A stretch of 64,000 nucleotides of DNA from Ariolimax columbianus (lineage: Eukaryota; Mollusca; Gastropoda; Stylommatophora; Arionidae), in the NCBI GenBank assembly GCA_036924085.1, contig JAVGWX010000013.1:56428336-56492335 (forward strand), written 5' to 3'. Under the pieces are notes generated by a model. It saw only the letters and a program-made list of their open reading frames with translations. It made no database searches and was not told the origin of the DNA. Shown piece by piece: positions 1-11,448 of this stretch. How positions within the stretch are numbered: position 1 is the first letter of the stretch; every line of letters begins with the position of its first letter. Both the position numbers and the translations under genes were made by a program.

Positions 1-114
1 ATCTGCTGTGTGCTATATTATTTGAAGTGTGTGGTCATGATTGATGTGGATGAGTGTGATAATGTTCTAAGTTAGAATAACCCTAGGGCAAACAGTGGGA
101 TCTGCTACAGTATT

Positions 115-445
115 TCTAGCCCCATCTTAGCTTTGTGTTCTGTCTAAATGTTCCTAGCCCCCATCTTACCATTGTGTAATGTCCCTGTGTCCATAGCCCC
201 CATCTTACCATTGTGTAATGGCCCAGTGTCCCTAGCCCACAACATACCATTGTGTAATGTCCCAGTGTTCTTAGCCCCCATCTTACCATTGTGTAATGTC
301 CCAGTGTCCCTAGCCGTCATCTTACCATTGTGTAATGTCCCAGTGTCCCTAGCCCCATCTTATCATTGTGTAATGTCCCAGTGTCCCTAGCCCCCATCTT
401 ACAATTGTGTAATGTCCCAGTGTCCCTAGCCCCCATTGTGTAAAT
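115..445. repeat. 39-bp minisatellite, about 8 copies
   Basis: The block GTGTAATG recurs at 174, 213, 252, 291, 330, 368 and 407, a 39-bp period with one 38-bp unit and a shortened last unit. The unit contains CCTAGCCCCCATCTTACCAT. Because 39 is a multiple of three, the array gives an 80-residue open frame at 148-390, which is a repeat artefact. Confidence 0.93.
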
Positions 446-1544
446 ATCCTATACTATTTCACCTGTCTGAAGGTAGTGAAAACCTCTCACAAAATGTGGT
501 AAGACCACGAAGAGTGCGTACACATGTTCTCCATAGTACATAGACAACGCCATGTGATTGGTGAGGTATAGTTCACCTGTACGCTCTAGGTCCAATGTGA
601 TGTCATTAAGTGTCTGTAAAAGGCTACATAAGACTGGCAACCGCTGGAACAAGGTGCCATTTGATGCTAATTACTCACACCTGTATTTTAAGTGTCAAAT
701 TGGAACCTGATTATTAACACCGAGAAAAGTGAGGCGTCCACCTTCCTCCATTCCTCACACTGTTCGTAATGAGCCCCAATGCGTTCTGGGTAGTCTACGT
801 TTCCCAATCTCCTGGAGGCAACGATCGACCACTATTGATTGTACTTGCTGCACTTCGTGCTTGTGTGCCAGGAAATGGCTGAGCGAAGGCAGCAAGACCT
901 ATTGTGGTTCTTTTCTATCGCTCTCTCATTATCTCTCCCTCATTCCTTCATCCTCTCTTCCCTCCGTTCGCCCTCTCTTTCTCTGTATCTATGTTTGTCT
1001 TCCGACCAGTATCCATATAAATGCCTCTTCCGTCTTGCAATGGCCGGCCGTACCCTACGTCATGAAGTTACAAAGGGAGATAAAGTCTGCCCTTCTTCTA
1101 TTTTCAAATAAAAGTCCATGCTATTTACTTCCCCTTTCAACATCTCCTTTTTTTAAAATCTGTCCATCTCGATCAGATAATACTCGCCACGAAAACAACA
1201 AATCCAAACTGCAAGCATGAGTACAACACACTTGTTTGCGGTGGCCATCGCTGAAGAACACATGAAGAAATTGGCTAATCTTGAGTTGCTAATTAGGAAG
1301 AAAGTTATGACTTTCAAATCCTCTCTATTAAATTCAGCTCAACCAATTTGTATTGCGCTTCCTCTATCCTTCACTCTGATGTTCAAATGATACATGTTCA
1401 TGTTAAAGATTGTTGACCATGTCGGCCCAGGAGCGGTTAGGGCTTTCTGCAATACTGATACTGTATCGTCTGTCAGCTGTACAGACTACGATAGTCCTAT
1501 ATCCATACTGGTATGTCGTGAAATAGAAGACACATCACTTCTCT
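446..1544. other. Unassigned sequence with a pyrimidine-rich patch
   Basis: No gene is recognised. An open frame of 163 residues (729-1220, +) has low-complexity Ser/Leu content over a CT-rich patch at about 905-1000 and matches no family I know. A weak host exon cannot be excluded. Confidence 0.5.
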
Positions 1545-2590
1545 CGGAAAGGCAGAAAGAAAGAGTGAGAGAGAGTCAGAGAGAAAGAGTAACATAGATA
1601 GAAGGAAAATGCAACAGAGACACAGAGAGAGAGAACAGAGAGAGAGAGAGAACAGAGAGAGAGAACAGATATAGAGATAGACTGAACAAAGAGAGAGAAC
1701 AGAGACGGAGAGAGAGAACAGAAACAGATATAAACCGAACAGAGAGAGACAGAACAGAGACAGAGATAGAGAACAGAGACAGAGATAGATTGAACAGAGA
1801 GAGAGAGAGAGCAGAGACAGAGAGAGAGAACAGAGACAGAGAAAGAGAGAAAAAACATAGACATAGAAAAAAAACACAGACAGAGAGAGAACAGAGACAG
1901 AGAGAGAACGGAGACATATAGAGAACAGAGACAGAGAGAGAACAGAGACAGAGAGAGAGAAAGAGAGAGAACAGAGGCAGAGAGAGAGAGAACAGAGTGA
2001 GAGAGAACAGTGAGAGAGAGAGCAGAGTGAGAGAGCGAGAACAGAGACAGAGAACAGAGACAGAGAGAGAGAAAACAGAGACAGCTAAAGAAAGAGAGAA
2101 CAGAGACAGAGAAATAGAGAGAGAGAACAGATAGAGAGCGAGAAAACAGAGACAGATAAAGAAAGAGAGAGAACAGAGAACGATTCAGAGAACAGAGAAA
2201 GAGAACAGAGAGAGATAAAGAACAGAAACAGAGAGATAGAACATAGACAGAGAGAGAGGACAGAGAGAAAACAGAGAGATAGAGAGATAACAAAGATAGA
2301 GAGATAACAAAGATAGAGAGAAAACAGAGAGAGATAGAGAGTTGTAGCAACAAGAGTAACAGAAACAGAGAGAAAGTACAACATAGACACAGAGAGAGAG
2401 AGAGAGAGAACAGAACAAACAGGGAGAGAGAGAGAGAACAGAGACAGAGAGACAGAGAAAGAACAGAGACACAGAGAGAGAACAAAACAAACAGAGAGAG
2501 AGAGAGAACACAGACACAGAGACAGATAACAGAGACAGAGAGAACAGAGTGACAGAGAGAACAGAGGGACAGACAGAGAGAACGAGAGAT
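1545..2590. repeat. 1-kb purine (GA-rich) tandem tract
   Basis: The plus strand is almost pure A and G, built from GAGAGA and ACAGAGACAGAGAGAGA modules of irregular length. The complement gives long Ser/Leu/Cys-rich frames (for example 355 residues at 1535-2602, -) that simply translate CTCTGT repeats. Occasional C and T bases interrupt the tract. No protein family is suggested. Confidence 0.9.
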
Positions 2591-2626
2591 ATTGTAGGTC
2601 ATGTATTTCTCGACATGGAAACATAA

Positions 2627-2717
2627 ATGTTTAAAGAAGGTCGTGAGTTAACGCAACAATATGCGCATGACCTGGTCTCGCGAGATCTTTCGTTAACTCA
2701 CGTCCTTCTTTAAACAT
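2627..2717. repeat. Inverted repeat, 27-bp arms (26/27), 37-bp loop
   Basis: The left arm at 2627-2653 and right arm at 2691-2717 are reverse complements with one mismatch (GAAGGTCGTG against GAAGGACGTG in the same sense). The right arm is genuine transposase coding sequence and the left arm is its inverted copy at the break point. Confidence 0.93.
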
Positions 2718-2876
2718 CGTTGTCCAGTTCTTCGCTATTGTCTTCGACACACTTTTGTCACCATACACTGCCTGCATTCTGCGATGAATGTCAACTGGTC
2801 GACATCCTTCACCTGTTAGAAACCGAATCACCGCTCGCTGATCAATTCTGGACGGATTCCGTATCTCCCCCGCCAT
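2631..2876 (-). pseudogene. Mariner transposase N-terminal (HTH) fragment
   Basis: The 81-residue frame begins MAGEIRNPSRIDQRAVIRF, continues through GCRPVDIHRRMQAVYGD and WTTMFKEGRE, and then reaches RPGHAH. This is the paired helix-turn-helix DNA-binding region of mariner/SETMAR-like transposases, which recognises the terminal repeats. Family members are about 350 residues, so only the first fifth remains and no DDD/DDE catalytic residue is present. The last dozen residues (ALTHDLL) are encoded by the inverted copy of the MFKEGRELT segment, so the reading frame is capped by a rearrangement. It is not functional as a transposase. Confidence 0.82.
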
Positions 2877-3028
2877 GTTATCAACGGTCTGCTGAGGAAA
2901 CTATGAGTCGGAGGATAATGACATTTTGCAAACTTGACGGTTGGTATGTGCTGTTTACACCATTATCACGCACATTGTATGTATGTTCACTTGTAGCAGT
3001 TTGGTCCAGTTTAAATTGAACACGCCTC

Positions 3029-3030
<2 letters not shown>

Positions 3031-3123
<93 letters not shown>

Positions 3124-3136
3124 CATACATACATAC
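3031..3136. repeat. (TA)n then (ATAC)n compound microsatellite
   Basis: About 88 bp of uninterrupted AT alternation at 3031-3118 passes into five ATAC units ending near 3136. It starts immediately outside the mariner terminus. Confidence 0.97.
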
Positions 3137-4228
3137 ACACTTACAATCGTATAATAATCCTTGCATCAATTCAGTAATCTGACTTTCTATCACAGGCGGA
3201 AAGCATGGAGACTATACGGCTGGTAGCAACTGTCCGAGCCAACGAAAGCCTACCAACATTATCAATACGGGGGGTAGGAAAGTTGGGTAACAAGGGGAGA
3301 GCGTGCAGTGAGAATAGGGAATAGATGTATGGCGTGCCAGATTAGACAGCAGCAGCATACACGACCTCTTCAGTATAATATCCAACAGTTCTCCTGGAGC
3401 GCTGGGACTTGAGGGGAAAAATGGTCATCATCTGTGAATCTCTACCCCCCCCCCCCCCCCTTTTTCATTCCCTCACCCGTAGACACATATTACCAGTCAA
3501 GCATGTATTTCATTGGTTATCTCCCTTTATTTAATTATACATGATCTATACGTGCAGCGCATCTGTTATCTTCCCTCCCCTTTATCCCTTTTCCTACTCT
3601 CTAATTCCTTTTGCAGCTTTAGCACGCACGCGACAGTATAGCCCTTCAGCATGCCAGGTTTATGGCACTTTTTCTGTCTCCAAAAACAACCTTAGGACGC
3701 CGTCTAAGTATCACATTCACAACCTCACAGTCGCATTTACTCCCATCTTCTGCTGTGGGTTCCATGGTAAGAACAATTGGGGTACACTTTCACGTGGTGC
3801 GACCGCTTCATTCTTGAGTGTCTCTTATCTACAGTTAATCTTGTCGACGAGCGTGTACATGAACCGAGCTGTTAGTTGAGCCTGTTGGAAACATGCTCAT
3901 CGCCGCACGTCAATAGTAAGCGATAGAGGATTATTGTCAACATTATTTGCATCGTTACTGTTTCATTGTGAATTCCGGTATCGCATTATAATGTTATTCT
4001 CCTTTTCGTCTTAACACTCCTTCAAAACGCAAGAGAAAGAACGAAAGAGAGCGAAAGAGGGGGCGGGGGAGGGAGAGAGAAAAACTGCACAATGAGTTGA
4101 CAATTTCCATTTAACAAATCAAATGGCAGTTGAACAATTGGACGTGTTTTAGTTTTCGGGTTTGAAAATCTTGCACCTTTCTGTCTCTCTCGCCCAATTG
4201 ATGATTCTCTAGCTGGAAGTGGCGTACG
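3137..4228. other. Unassigned sequence with C run and purine patch
   Basis: There is a C16 homopolymer at 3445-3460 and a GA-rich patch with G runs at about 4025-4085. A 112-residue frame at 3541-3879 (+) matches nothing I recognise. Nothing else is visible. Confidence 0.6.
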
Positions 4229-4556
4229 TCTTTAACACTGGTGGATTCTACGCTGTTTGGTGGATCCTGCCATGTTTGGTGGATTCTATGCTGTCTGATG
4301 AGTTCTTCTCTGGTAGATTCTACTGTGTTTTGTAGATTCTAAGCTGGCTGGTGTATTCTATGCTGTCTGGTGGATTCTACAGTATTTGGTGGATTCTACG
4401 CTGTGTAGTGGATTCTACGCTGTCTAGTAGATTCTACGATGTTTGGTGGATTCTTTGCTGTGTAGTGGATTCTAAGCTGTTTGGTGGATTTTACAGTATT
4501 TGGTGGATTCTAAGCTGTTTGGATTCTATGCTTGGCGGTGGATTCCACACCATCTG
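4229..4556. repeat. 19-bp minisatellite, about 17 diverged copies
   Basis: Units of the form GATTCTACGCTGTTTGGTG repeat with a 19-bp step and much substitution, with a few shorter units. The array ends directly against a LINE 3' end. Confidence 0.88.
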
Positions 4557-4650
4557 GACTCGTTCTAGAGATCTCTTCCTAACCTGACACTGAAAGGCAA
4601 AACATGATAAGCGAAAAGAAGAGAGTCTGGAGTGCAACCGAGAAGAAGAA
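4557..4650 (+). mobile_element. LINE 3'-end fragment (RTE-like family B)
   Basis: The segment CTAGAGATCTCTTC, then AACCTGACACTGAAAGGCA and GCGAAAAGAA, matches the 3' end of the better preserved copy at 43,105-43,170 and the starts of the minus-strand copies at about 47,040 and 54,385. Only the last 80-90 bp of the element are present, as expected for a 5'-truncated insertion or a rearrangement remnant. Confidence 0.72.
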
Positions 4651-5000
4651 TGAAAGATTGTATGTTTATTGACCAACGGTACGGTATCCAAGTACGCTTC
4701 TTTGAGACATAAGTGGCCTGCCCAGTAATATAACAATAATAGATGTCTGGACTATTCACAACGTTGCTAGATATCATTGTCATCATGTGCCATGCCGCCC
4801 TGCGTGACCAATGCAGGATCTCTACACGTCTCCGGAGAATATATGTGATCAATTTCCAATACATACCGAGATGTTCAACTGCCCAGCACCTTTTCACTTT
4901 GTCTTTTTAGCCTGACATTGAGCTTGGTGTCACAACATTAGATTATGTCAGGACATAACAGAATCTTCTATGCAAGACGATAATGGACTTATTCGTTTGT
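4651..5000. other. Unassigned sequence
   Basis: No repeat period or coding signature is seen. A frame on the minus strand (4565-4897) has no recognisable motif. Confidence 0.5.
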
Positions 5001-5290
5001 TTATTTTGGTAACTGAGTGGTCTCGAGGTAAGACGTGGGCCACGGGTGCTGGAGATCGCGGGTTCAAATCTCGGTAGAGTGGGATTTTTTTATGTGGACT
5101 GTCTGGTATTTCACCGGATCACTGTGTAGTAAAGATCGGACGGCCGTGTTCAGTGTCGTACACGTTAAAAATCCCTTGGCAGCTTGAAATCGAAAAGCGC
5201 AGGCATGTAAAAAACCTGCTCAATCTATGGGCTGCTACGGAGCTCGTCCATTGTGCTGAGAATATCAAAAAAGAAGAACCGAGCACTTAT
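5001..5290 (+). mobile_element. tRNA-derived SINE
   Basis: An A-box-like AACTGAGTGGTCTCGAGG at about 5011 and a B box GGTTCAAATC at 5061 are spaced as in a tRNA promoter. They are followed by a body containing GTGTTCAGTGTCGTACACGT near 5139 and AAATCGAAAAGCGCAGG near 5188. A diverged copy on the minus strand at 15,240-15,436 shares both the promoter region and this body, which supports a SINE family over a tRNA gene. No folded cloverleaf or tRNA 3' half is present. Confidence 0.75.
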
Positions 5291-6558
5291 GGGTTAAACC
5301 GTGTACAATGGCGTTGATTCTTCGACTAAAACTAAACAAACTAAAAAAAAAATACTTATTTTAACGGTTTTTTGTGTGGGTATCTTTCTTCTTTTGGCCA
5401 AGCACATGAATAAAATTAACTTAGTTAATCTCCTTCACTGGATAATAAGTTGTGCATCTGAAGGCATTTACCTCTACAACATAAAACTGCCATTAAGAAA
5501 TACAGGTGCATTTATACACTCGGAAAAAAACTTGATATTGAGAAAATTTTAGTCCAGCATATGTATGGCAATTATTCAAGCCAATATATCAGTTTTATGG
5601 TAATGTAAGAAATTCTGGTAGCCGATATGCCAGTTCAACGGAGTGAATGAGTTGAGTTAACAGACGTTTGACTTTTATTGCATTATGGCCCTTTTCTTAT
5701 CTGGCAGACGTCAATAGAATCTGGTCATTGTGCGGTCAGAACTTCAAGGGAATTGTTTTATGTGTAGTCGTCACGGTTCTATTAGATTTCACATTCGTCT
5801 TAACGAATACGTAACATGTACGCATTGGGCAATGCTCTATTAAGGTCGGCAAAAGCCTCTGGGATGGTATTGCAATCTTAGACCGCTGTTTCATCATTTT
5901 CAGATGTCTAGACTAATGCCGCTGCTTGTCAATTCCCTTCACCACTGCCTCATTTTCAGCAATAAAATACTTGAAATACTCGCTGTTTATTCATTTTTGT
6001 TGTTAAAGAAACGAATATTATGCAGTCCCAAATATTCGTGCCCTCGTTTCATCCTCGTAATTTTCGGTGCTGTCAGGTTTTTAAGACCACTAGCTATACG
6101 AGAGATATGTGGCAATAGCGCCGTGCTTGCTGTTGCTGGCAACATTCAAGTCTAACTCAGCTTTGACGATCGCTCAGGGGATGGTCGCCCGTATAAAACA
6201 GCCTACCCGTCTCCTCCCATATCTGGATAACAAATGCTAACTGTGATTGTGAACGGTGTCTTGGTGTTCAGCACTATATTATTAGTCGAGAGCTGCTATT
6301 TTCATTTCAAGAGCGATTTGAGCGTCACTCCACGCACTCTGTTATCTCGGTGACGGCAGAAGCGGTACATAATTGGTACTGGGCTTGACACCAACTCTCT
6401 GCTATCATAGCCTAACATAGACATTACATCAGTCTCAAACGAAGGAATATGCCAGTGATATGTTGGAGAAAGGCAGTCACACAGACATGAAGGAACAATA
6501 TAAGAACACAGTCACTTGTGATTAGCTGAAATAAAAATACAGAGCATATACATAAGCA
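5291..6558. other. Unassigned sequence
   Basis: Two 83-residue frames (5301-5552 and 5904-6155, both +) have no recognisable motif. No repeats are seen. This may be unique sequence. Confidence 0.5.
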
Positions 6559-7773
6559 GGATGAAATGTTTAGTTCACGTTGAGAAATTAGATGGAATGT
6601 TTAGTTCACATAGAGAAATTAGATGGAATGTTTAGTTCATATAGAGAAATTAGATGAAATGTTTAGTTCACATAGAGAAATTAGATGGAATGTTTAGTTC
6701 ACATTGAGAAATTAGATGAAATGTTTAGTTCACATTGAGAAATTAGATGAAATGTTTAGTTCACATAGAGAAATTAGATGAAATGTTTAGTTCACGTAGA
6801 GAAATTAGATGGAATGTTTAGTTCACATAGAGAAATTAGATGGAATGTTTAGTTCACATAGAGAAATTAGATGGAATGTTTCGTTCACATAGAGAAATTA
6901 GATGAAATGTTTAGTTTACGTTGAGAAATTAGATGGAATGTTTAGTTCACATAGAGAAATTAGATGGAATGTTTAGTTCATATAGAGAAATTAGATGGAA
7001 TGTTTAGTCCACATAGAGAAATTAGATGAAATGTTTAGTTCACATAGAGAAATTATATGGAATGTTTAGTTCACATAGAGAAATTAGATGGAATGTTTAG
7101 TTCACATAGAGAAATTAGATGAAATGTTTAGTTCACATAGAGAAATTAGATGACATGTTTAGTTCACATAGAGAAATTAGATGGAATGTTTAGTTCACAT
7201 AGAGAAATTAGATGGAATGTTTAGTTCACATAGAGAAATTAGATGGAATGTCTAGTTCACATAGAGAAATTAGATGGAATGTTTAGTTCACATAGAGAAA
7301 TTAGATGGAATGTTTAGTTCACATAAAGAAATTAGATGGAATGTCTAGTTCACATAGAGAAATTAGAAGGAATGTCTAGTTCACATAGAGAAATAAGATG
7401 AAATGTTTAGTTCACATAGAGAAATTAGATGGAATGTTTAGTTCGCATAGAGAAATAAGATGAAATGTTTAGTTCTCATAGAGAAATTAGATAAAATGTT
7501 TAGTTCACATAGAGAAATAAGATGAAATGTTTAGTTCACATAGAGACATTAGATGGAATGTTTAGTTCACATAGAGAAATAAGATGAAATGTTTAGTTCA
7601 CATAGAGAAATTAGATAAAATGTTTAGTTCACATAGAGAAATAAGATGAAATGTTTAGTTCACATAGAGACATTAGATGGAATGTTTAGTTCACATAGAG
7701 AAATTAGATGGAATGTTTAGTTCACATAGAGAAATTAGATGAAATGTCTAGTTCACATAGAGAAGTAAGATGA
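6559..7773. repeat. 31-bp minisatellite, about 39 copies
   Basis: The unit contains GAATGTTTAGTTCACATAGA and GAAATTAGATG and repeats every 31 bp. Variants (GATGAAATG, AAATAAGATG, TAGATAAAAT, GACATTAG) recur in blocks, for example the run at 7480-7560 and again at 7600-7680, so groups of units were duplicated together. 31 is not a multiple of three and there are no long frames. Confidence 0.96.
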
Positions 7774-8230
7774 CATGTCTAGCACAGTTATGTAAACAAT
7801 CGATGGAATGGATAGAACACACATAAACAAGACATGCCGTTTAAAGCACATCTATAAACAATTTGCTATTATGCATTTATCACGTTTATAAACAAGACAT
7901 GCTATCTAAAAACATATTTAAAAATGACGGAATGTATAGATTACGCATAAAAACAAAATCACCTAAATGAACAATATTTCGAGTAGACGAAAATATCAAT
8001 GCGCACATGAGAAGGTACATGTCTAAAACATTATTTTAGAAAAACCAAAACTACAAAATTAAATCTTAGAATAGAGTTTTAGTTGACCTGTACTGCTACA
8101 GGGGCAGATGCCATGTACAGGCGTCAGCTCTGGAATGAGCTGGATGTAGCTGGCAGGAGGATTTCCTGCATAGCGGGCTAGGCTCGAGCAGATTATTACT
8201 ACTGCGTTGGCACAAGTGTCGTGGAGGGTG
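7774..8230. other. Unassigned AT-rich sequence
   Basis: Just after the array are short diverged echoes such as ATAAACAAGACATGC at about 7827 and 7892. Nothing coding is recognised. Confidence 0.5.
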
Positions 8231-8440
8231 GTTAACCGATGTGTGAGTCCATCTGAATAGGGTAAAACACTAGAGCAAAGGAGACCCGCAGCCTGTTAGG
8301 CGCCATCTATGCCGCTCTTAACAAACCACCAAACCATGGCCGACGTTTTTCATGTCACACAGTTAGTCGCCTCTTACGACATGCTCTCTGTGGGGCAGTG
8401 GTGCTATTCTCGTCCTTGTCACTCACAAAGAGCCCGGCGG
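8231..8440 (+). mobile_element. Dispersed repeat (family X), copy 1
   Basis: The segment GCAGCCTGTTAGGCGCCATC, then GCTCTTAACAAACCACC and GTCGCCTCTTACGACATGCT, is found again at 15,110-15,211 (+), 19,230-20,103 (-), 46,720-46,790 (+) and in part at 15,648-15,702 (-). Order is conserved between copies 1 and 3. No coding potential is seen, so it is probably non-autonomous. Confidence 0.75.
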
Positions 8441-9670
8441 ACCAGTTAGACTTAGTGTAGCGCATATATAAACACAAGCCGAAATGGTTTGATCATCTCT
8501 CGAGAGTTAGTCATATCGAGGCAGTAGTATGAACATTCTAACTAGATCATTTGAAAGGCAAGTCACGAACGTCCAGGCAGCAAAAATCTGGATGTATTGC
8601 TAAGGCATGCAAGACAAACGACATAACGATCATTCAGGCTATTGGGCATGGCAAGACCGCCATCAAATCTCCATTAGTCACAATTTCATCTCAAAGTTGA
8701 TCAAGAAATAAATAAATTATTTCATCAAATAAATTATTTCCACGTGCACAGAATAAGCATATCCTTTCCCGCTGAAATTCCTTTGTGCTATCCACCCCCA
8801 ACATTTTAAAATTCGCAGGTGACAAAGGTTATGCCTAACTACATCAGTGGAATAAATTATTCTGTGATGTGCCGATCGATGTGGGAGTTACCGGTCGGGA
8901 GATCTAGCGTGCTACAGCAACAATCAAACTGATGTACGCCGGCTACTGCATGAAACTAGTACCATTTTAAGTATGGGAGCCGGTGTGTGATGAATGAATA
9001 AAGATAGATCAGGTGTAACTACACTTAATACTCACGTGGGACAGTAACAATGTAACACATATAACTCAGGTCTCCGCAAAACACCAAGCTGAAGCTATGT
9101 ATAGGACCAATAAAACAAAACGAAAACGATGCGAAACGCAATATTAACGACGTTTCATGATTGCGCCTCGTCCAGTTGGGAATTGCTTAGCTAGTGAGTG
9201 TAATCTAAATTTTAAGAACCCTTGTGTGGTAAGCAGATATAGGAGCGAAGATAAAACGAAATACCAAAACAGGATAGAATTACATAACAAAAGTCTTAAT
9301 CTAAATTAAGGTTACCAGTCTTTTTAAAATTGCCGTTTGTGGTTGTGACATTTCGATTTTGATTAACTTGAAATTCCTGGAGTCCCTCGAAAAATAAACT
9401 GCAACGGACAATTTTTTCCCTGATCCTATTTTAGGACCTCTACTTTAGTTTTAGTCATAACCTCCAGCTGCTCTCATCCCTCTACCCACGCCCTCCTTTT
9501 CCATCGCTCATTATAACACATCTCAAAGCACATCTTACAACACACCTCATTGTATACTCAAGACACAGGCAAAGAGATGCACACAATACAACCCGTGACT
9601 CACTTACACACACTCACAACACACTTCTCGGCACACTCACAAGACACCGCAAAACACATTTAACGACACA
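8441..9670. other. Unassigned sequence
   Basis: No gene is recognised. From about 9480 the sequence becomes rich in ACAC-type words, a transition into the arrays that follow. Confidence 0.5.
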
Positions 9671-9718
9671 TTGACAACACTTCTAACACACATCACAACA
9701 TACCTCATGATACACTCA

Positions 9719-10465
9719 CACCGCACTTACGACATTCTGGCGATATACTCAGGACACACTCACGACATTCTGACGATACACTCAGGACACACTCACGACA
9801 TTCTGGCGATATACTCAGGACACACTCACGACATTCTGACGATACACTCAGGACACACTCACGACATTCTGGCGATACACTCAGGACACACTCACGACAT
9901 TCTGACGATATACTCAGGACACACTCACGACATTCTGACGACGATATACTCAGGACACACTCACGACATTCTGACGATATACTCAGGACACACTCACGAC
10001 ATTCTGACGACGATATACTCAGGACACACTCACGACATTCTGATGACGATATACTCAGGACACACTCCCGACATTCTGACGATATACTCAGGACACTCTC
10101 ACGACATTCTGACGACGATATACTCAGGACACACTCACGACATTCTGACGACGATATACTCAGGACACACTCACGACATTCTGACGACGATATACTCAGG
10201 ACACACTCACGACATTCTGACGACAATATACTCAGGACACACTCACGACATTCTGACGACGATATACTCAGGACACACTCACGACATTCTGACGATACAC
10301 TTAGGACACACTCACGACATTCTGACGACGATATACTCAGGACACACTCACGACATTCTGACGACGATACACTCAGGACACACTCACGACATTCTGACGA
10401 TACACTCAGGAAACACTCACGACATTCTGACGACCATATACTCAGGACACACTCACGACATACAA
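9719..10465. repeat. 33/36-bp minisatellite, about 22 copies
   Basis: The unit is GACATTCTGACGATATACTC followed by AGGACACACTCAC (33 bp); a 36-bp form carries an extra ACG. All length changes are three bases, so frames stay open on both strands: 324 residues at 9671-10645 (+), with the repeat SGHTHDILTIY, and 262 residues at 9705-10493 (-), with SSECRECVLSI. No signal peptide or unique domain flanks it, so I treat it as non-coding. Confidence 0.93.
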
Positions 10466-10484
10466 CATATCTCACGATACACGC

Positions 10485-10640
10485 ATGGCACACTGCAACA
10501 CACTCACATCACACTTAACAATACATCTTACAACACACTACAACACACTCACATCGCACTTAACAATACATCTCACAACACACTACAACACACTCACAGC
10601 ACACCTTACAAAACACTCACAACACATTACAATACACTCA
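10485..10640. repeat. 45-bp repeat, about 3 copies
   Basis: CACTCACA occurs at 10501, 10546 and 10591. The unit also holds CTTAACAATACATCT and CACAACACACTACAACA. It adjoins the previous array and shares its CA-rich composition. Confidence 0.85.
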
Positions 10641-11448
10641 CCTAACAAAACACTAACTTCTTCTTTTTCTTCTTCTTCATTCTTAAATTCCCACTAATGG
10701 GACAGACATTATTTCACAGCGATTGACGTTATTAGTTTTCCTTGGTATATAAAAGTATCATCTATGATAGACGTCTCCCACTAGAAGAAACCCGTTACGA
10801 TTGTTCTTCAGGCCTCCATCTTGCCGTCCGTTCTATCTTACTACTGAAATTTCCATCAGAGATGTCTGCGTCATGAGACCTTTAGAGAGTGACCAAACTG
10901 GGGCAATGGTGGAATTAGATGTACTAGTCTTATCAGGATTTCTGTTACTATTTCTGATTTGATATGTAACGCTGTCTGTGATAGTGTAATACCGCTACAT
11001 CTGTCTTGAGAACTACATTCGTTTCATCTCTTGTGGGATTCGAAGCGCGGGGAAACTATCTCGATTATCAACAATTTCTGACCGTCACTGGATATTCGTA
11101 ATTTTTTATCAACGTCTGTTTGGAAACCCCTTGTTCTTGGAACGCTGCTGTCCTTTGTCAGAGACGTCTTCGTGCCAGCTTCAACGTCTGCTTGGCAGAG
11201 GAACAGCACGGGCTTCATGGACGAACTTGCGTAACATGGGTGTGATTCGTTTTTATTATCAAGCTCGAAATGAAATCCTACATATGCACTGATCTGTTTC
11301 CATATCTGTTAGTATCCATCCTTGCTCCCGATAGAGTAGGAATCTTTTCTAGGTAAACGAAAACTAAATTACGAATAAAAGTTATCGCGGGAGCTGGGGA
11401 GATCGTGTTCTGACGTCCTCGGTAGATGGCACCAAGAATGCCGGATGC
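10641..11448. other. Unassigned sequence beginning with a TTC-rich tail
   Basis: At 10,656-10,681 a (TTC)n-like run is followed by CATTCTTAAATTCCCACTA. This resembles the TTC tail and CAATCTCCCACTA of the element at 44,655-44,700, so it is probably the end of a retroposon on the minus strand. The rest is not recognised. Confidence 0.5.

Larger units (their letters stand above)
2627..3030 (-). mobile_element. Mariner-type element, 5' fragment
   Basis: Read on the minus strand, the element starts at 3030 with ACGAGGCGTGTTCAATTTAA, which resembles the terminus of the second mariner copy at 22,529 (ACGAGGGGGGCTTCAAATGA). About 155 bp later it enters a transposase start. It runs about 400 bp and stops at an inverted duplication instead of continuing into the catalytic domain. 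The outer end abuts a (TA)n run; mariners insert at TA. Confidence 0.78.

Noticed and set aside
1535..2602. 355-residue Ser/Leu/Cys-rich protein on the minus strand
   Set aside because: It is a translation of GA/CT simple repeats; overlapping frames are open at the same time.
5001..5080. tRNA gene
   Set aside because: A and B boxes are present but there is no cloverleaf, and the sequence continues into a body shared with another copy. It is a SINE head.
3541..6155. Host exons at 3541-3879, 5301-5552 and 5904-6155
   Set aside because: The frames are short, have no recognised motif, no coding bias visible by eye, and no convincing splice pattern.
9671..10645. Histidine-rich repetitive secreted protein
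   Set aside because: Frames are open on both strands and confined to the array; there is no signal peptide or unique terminus. Kept only as a finding to test.
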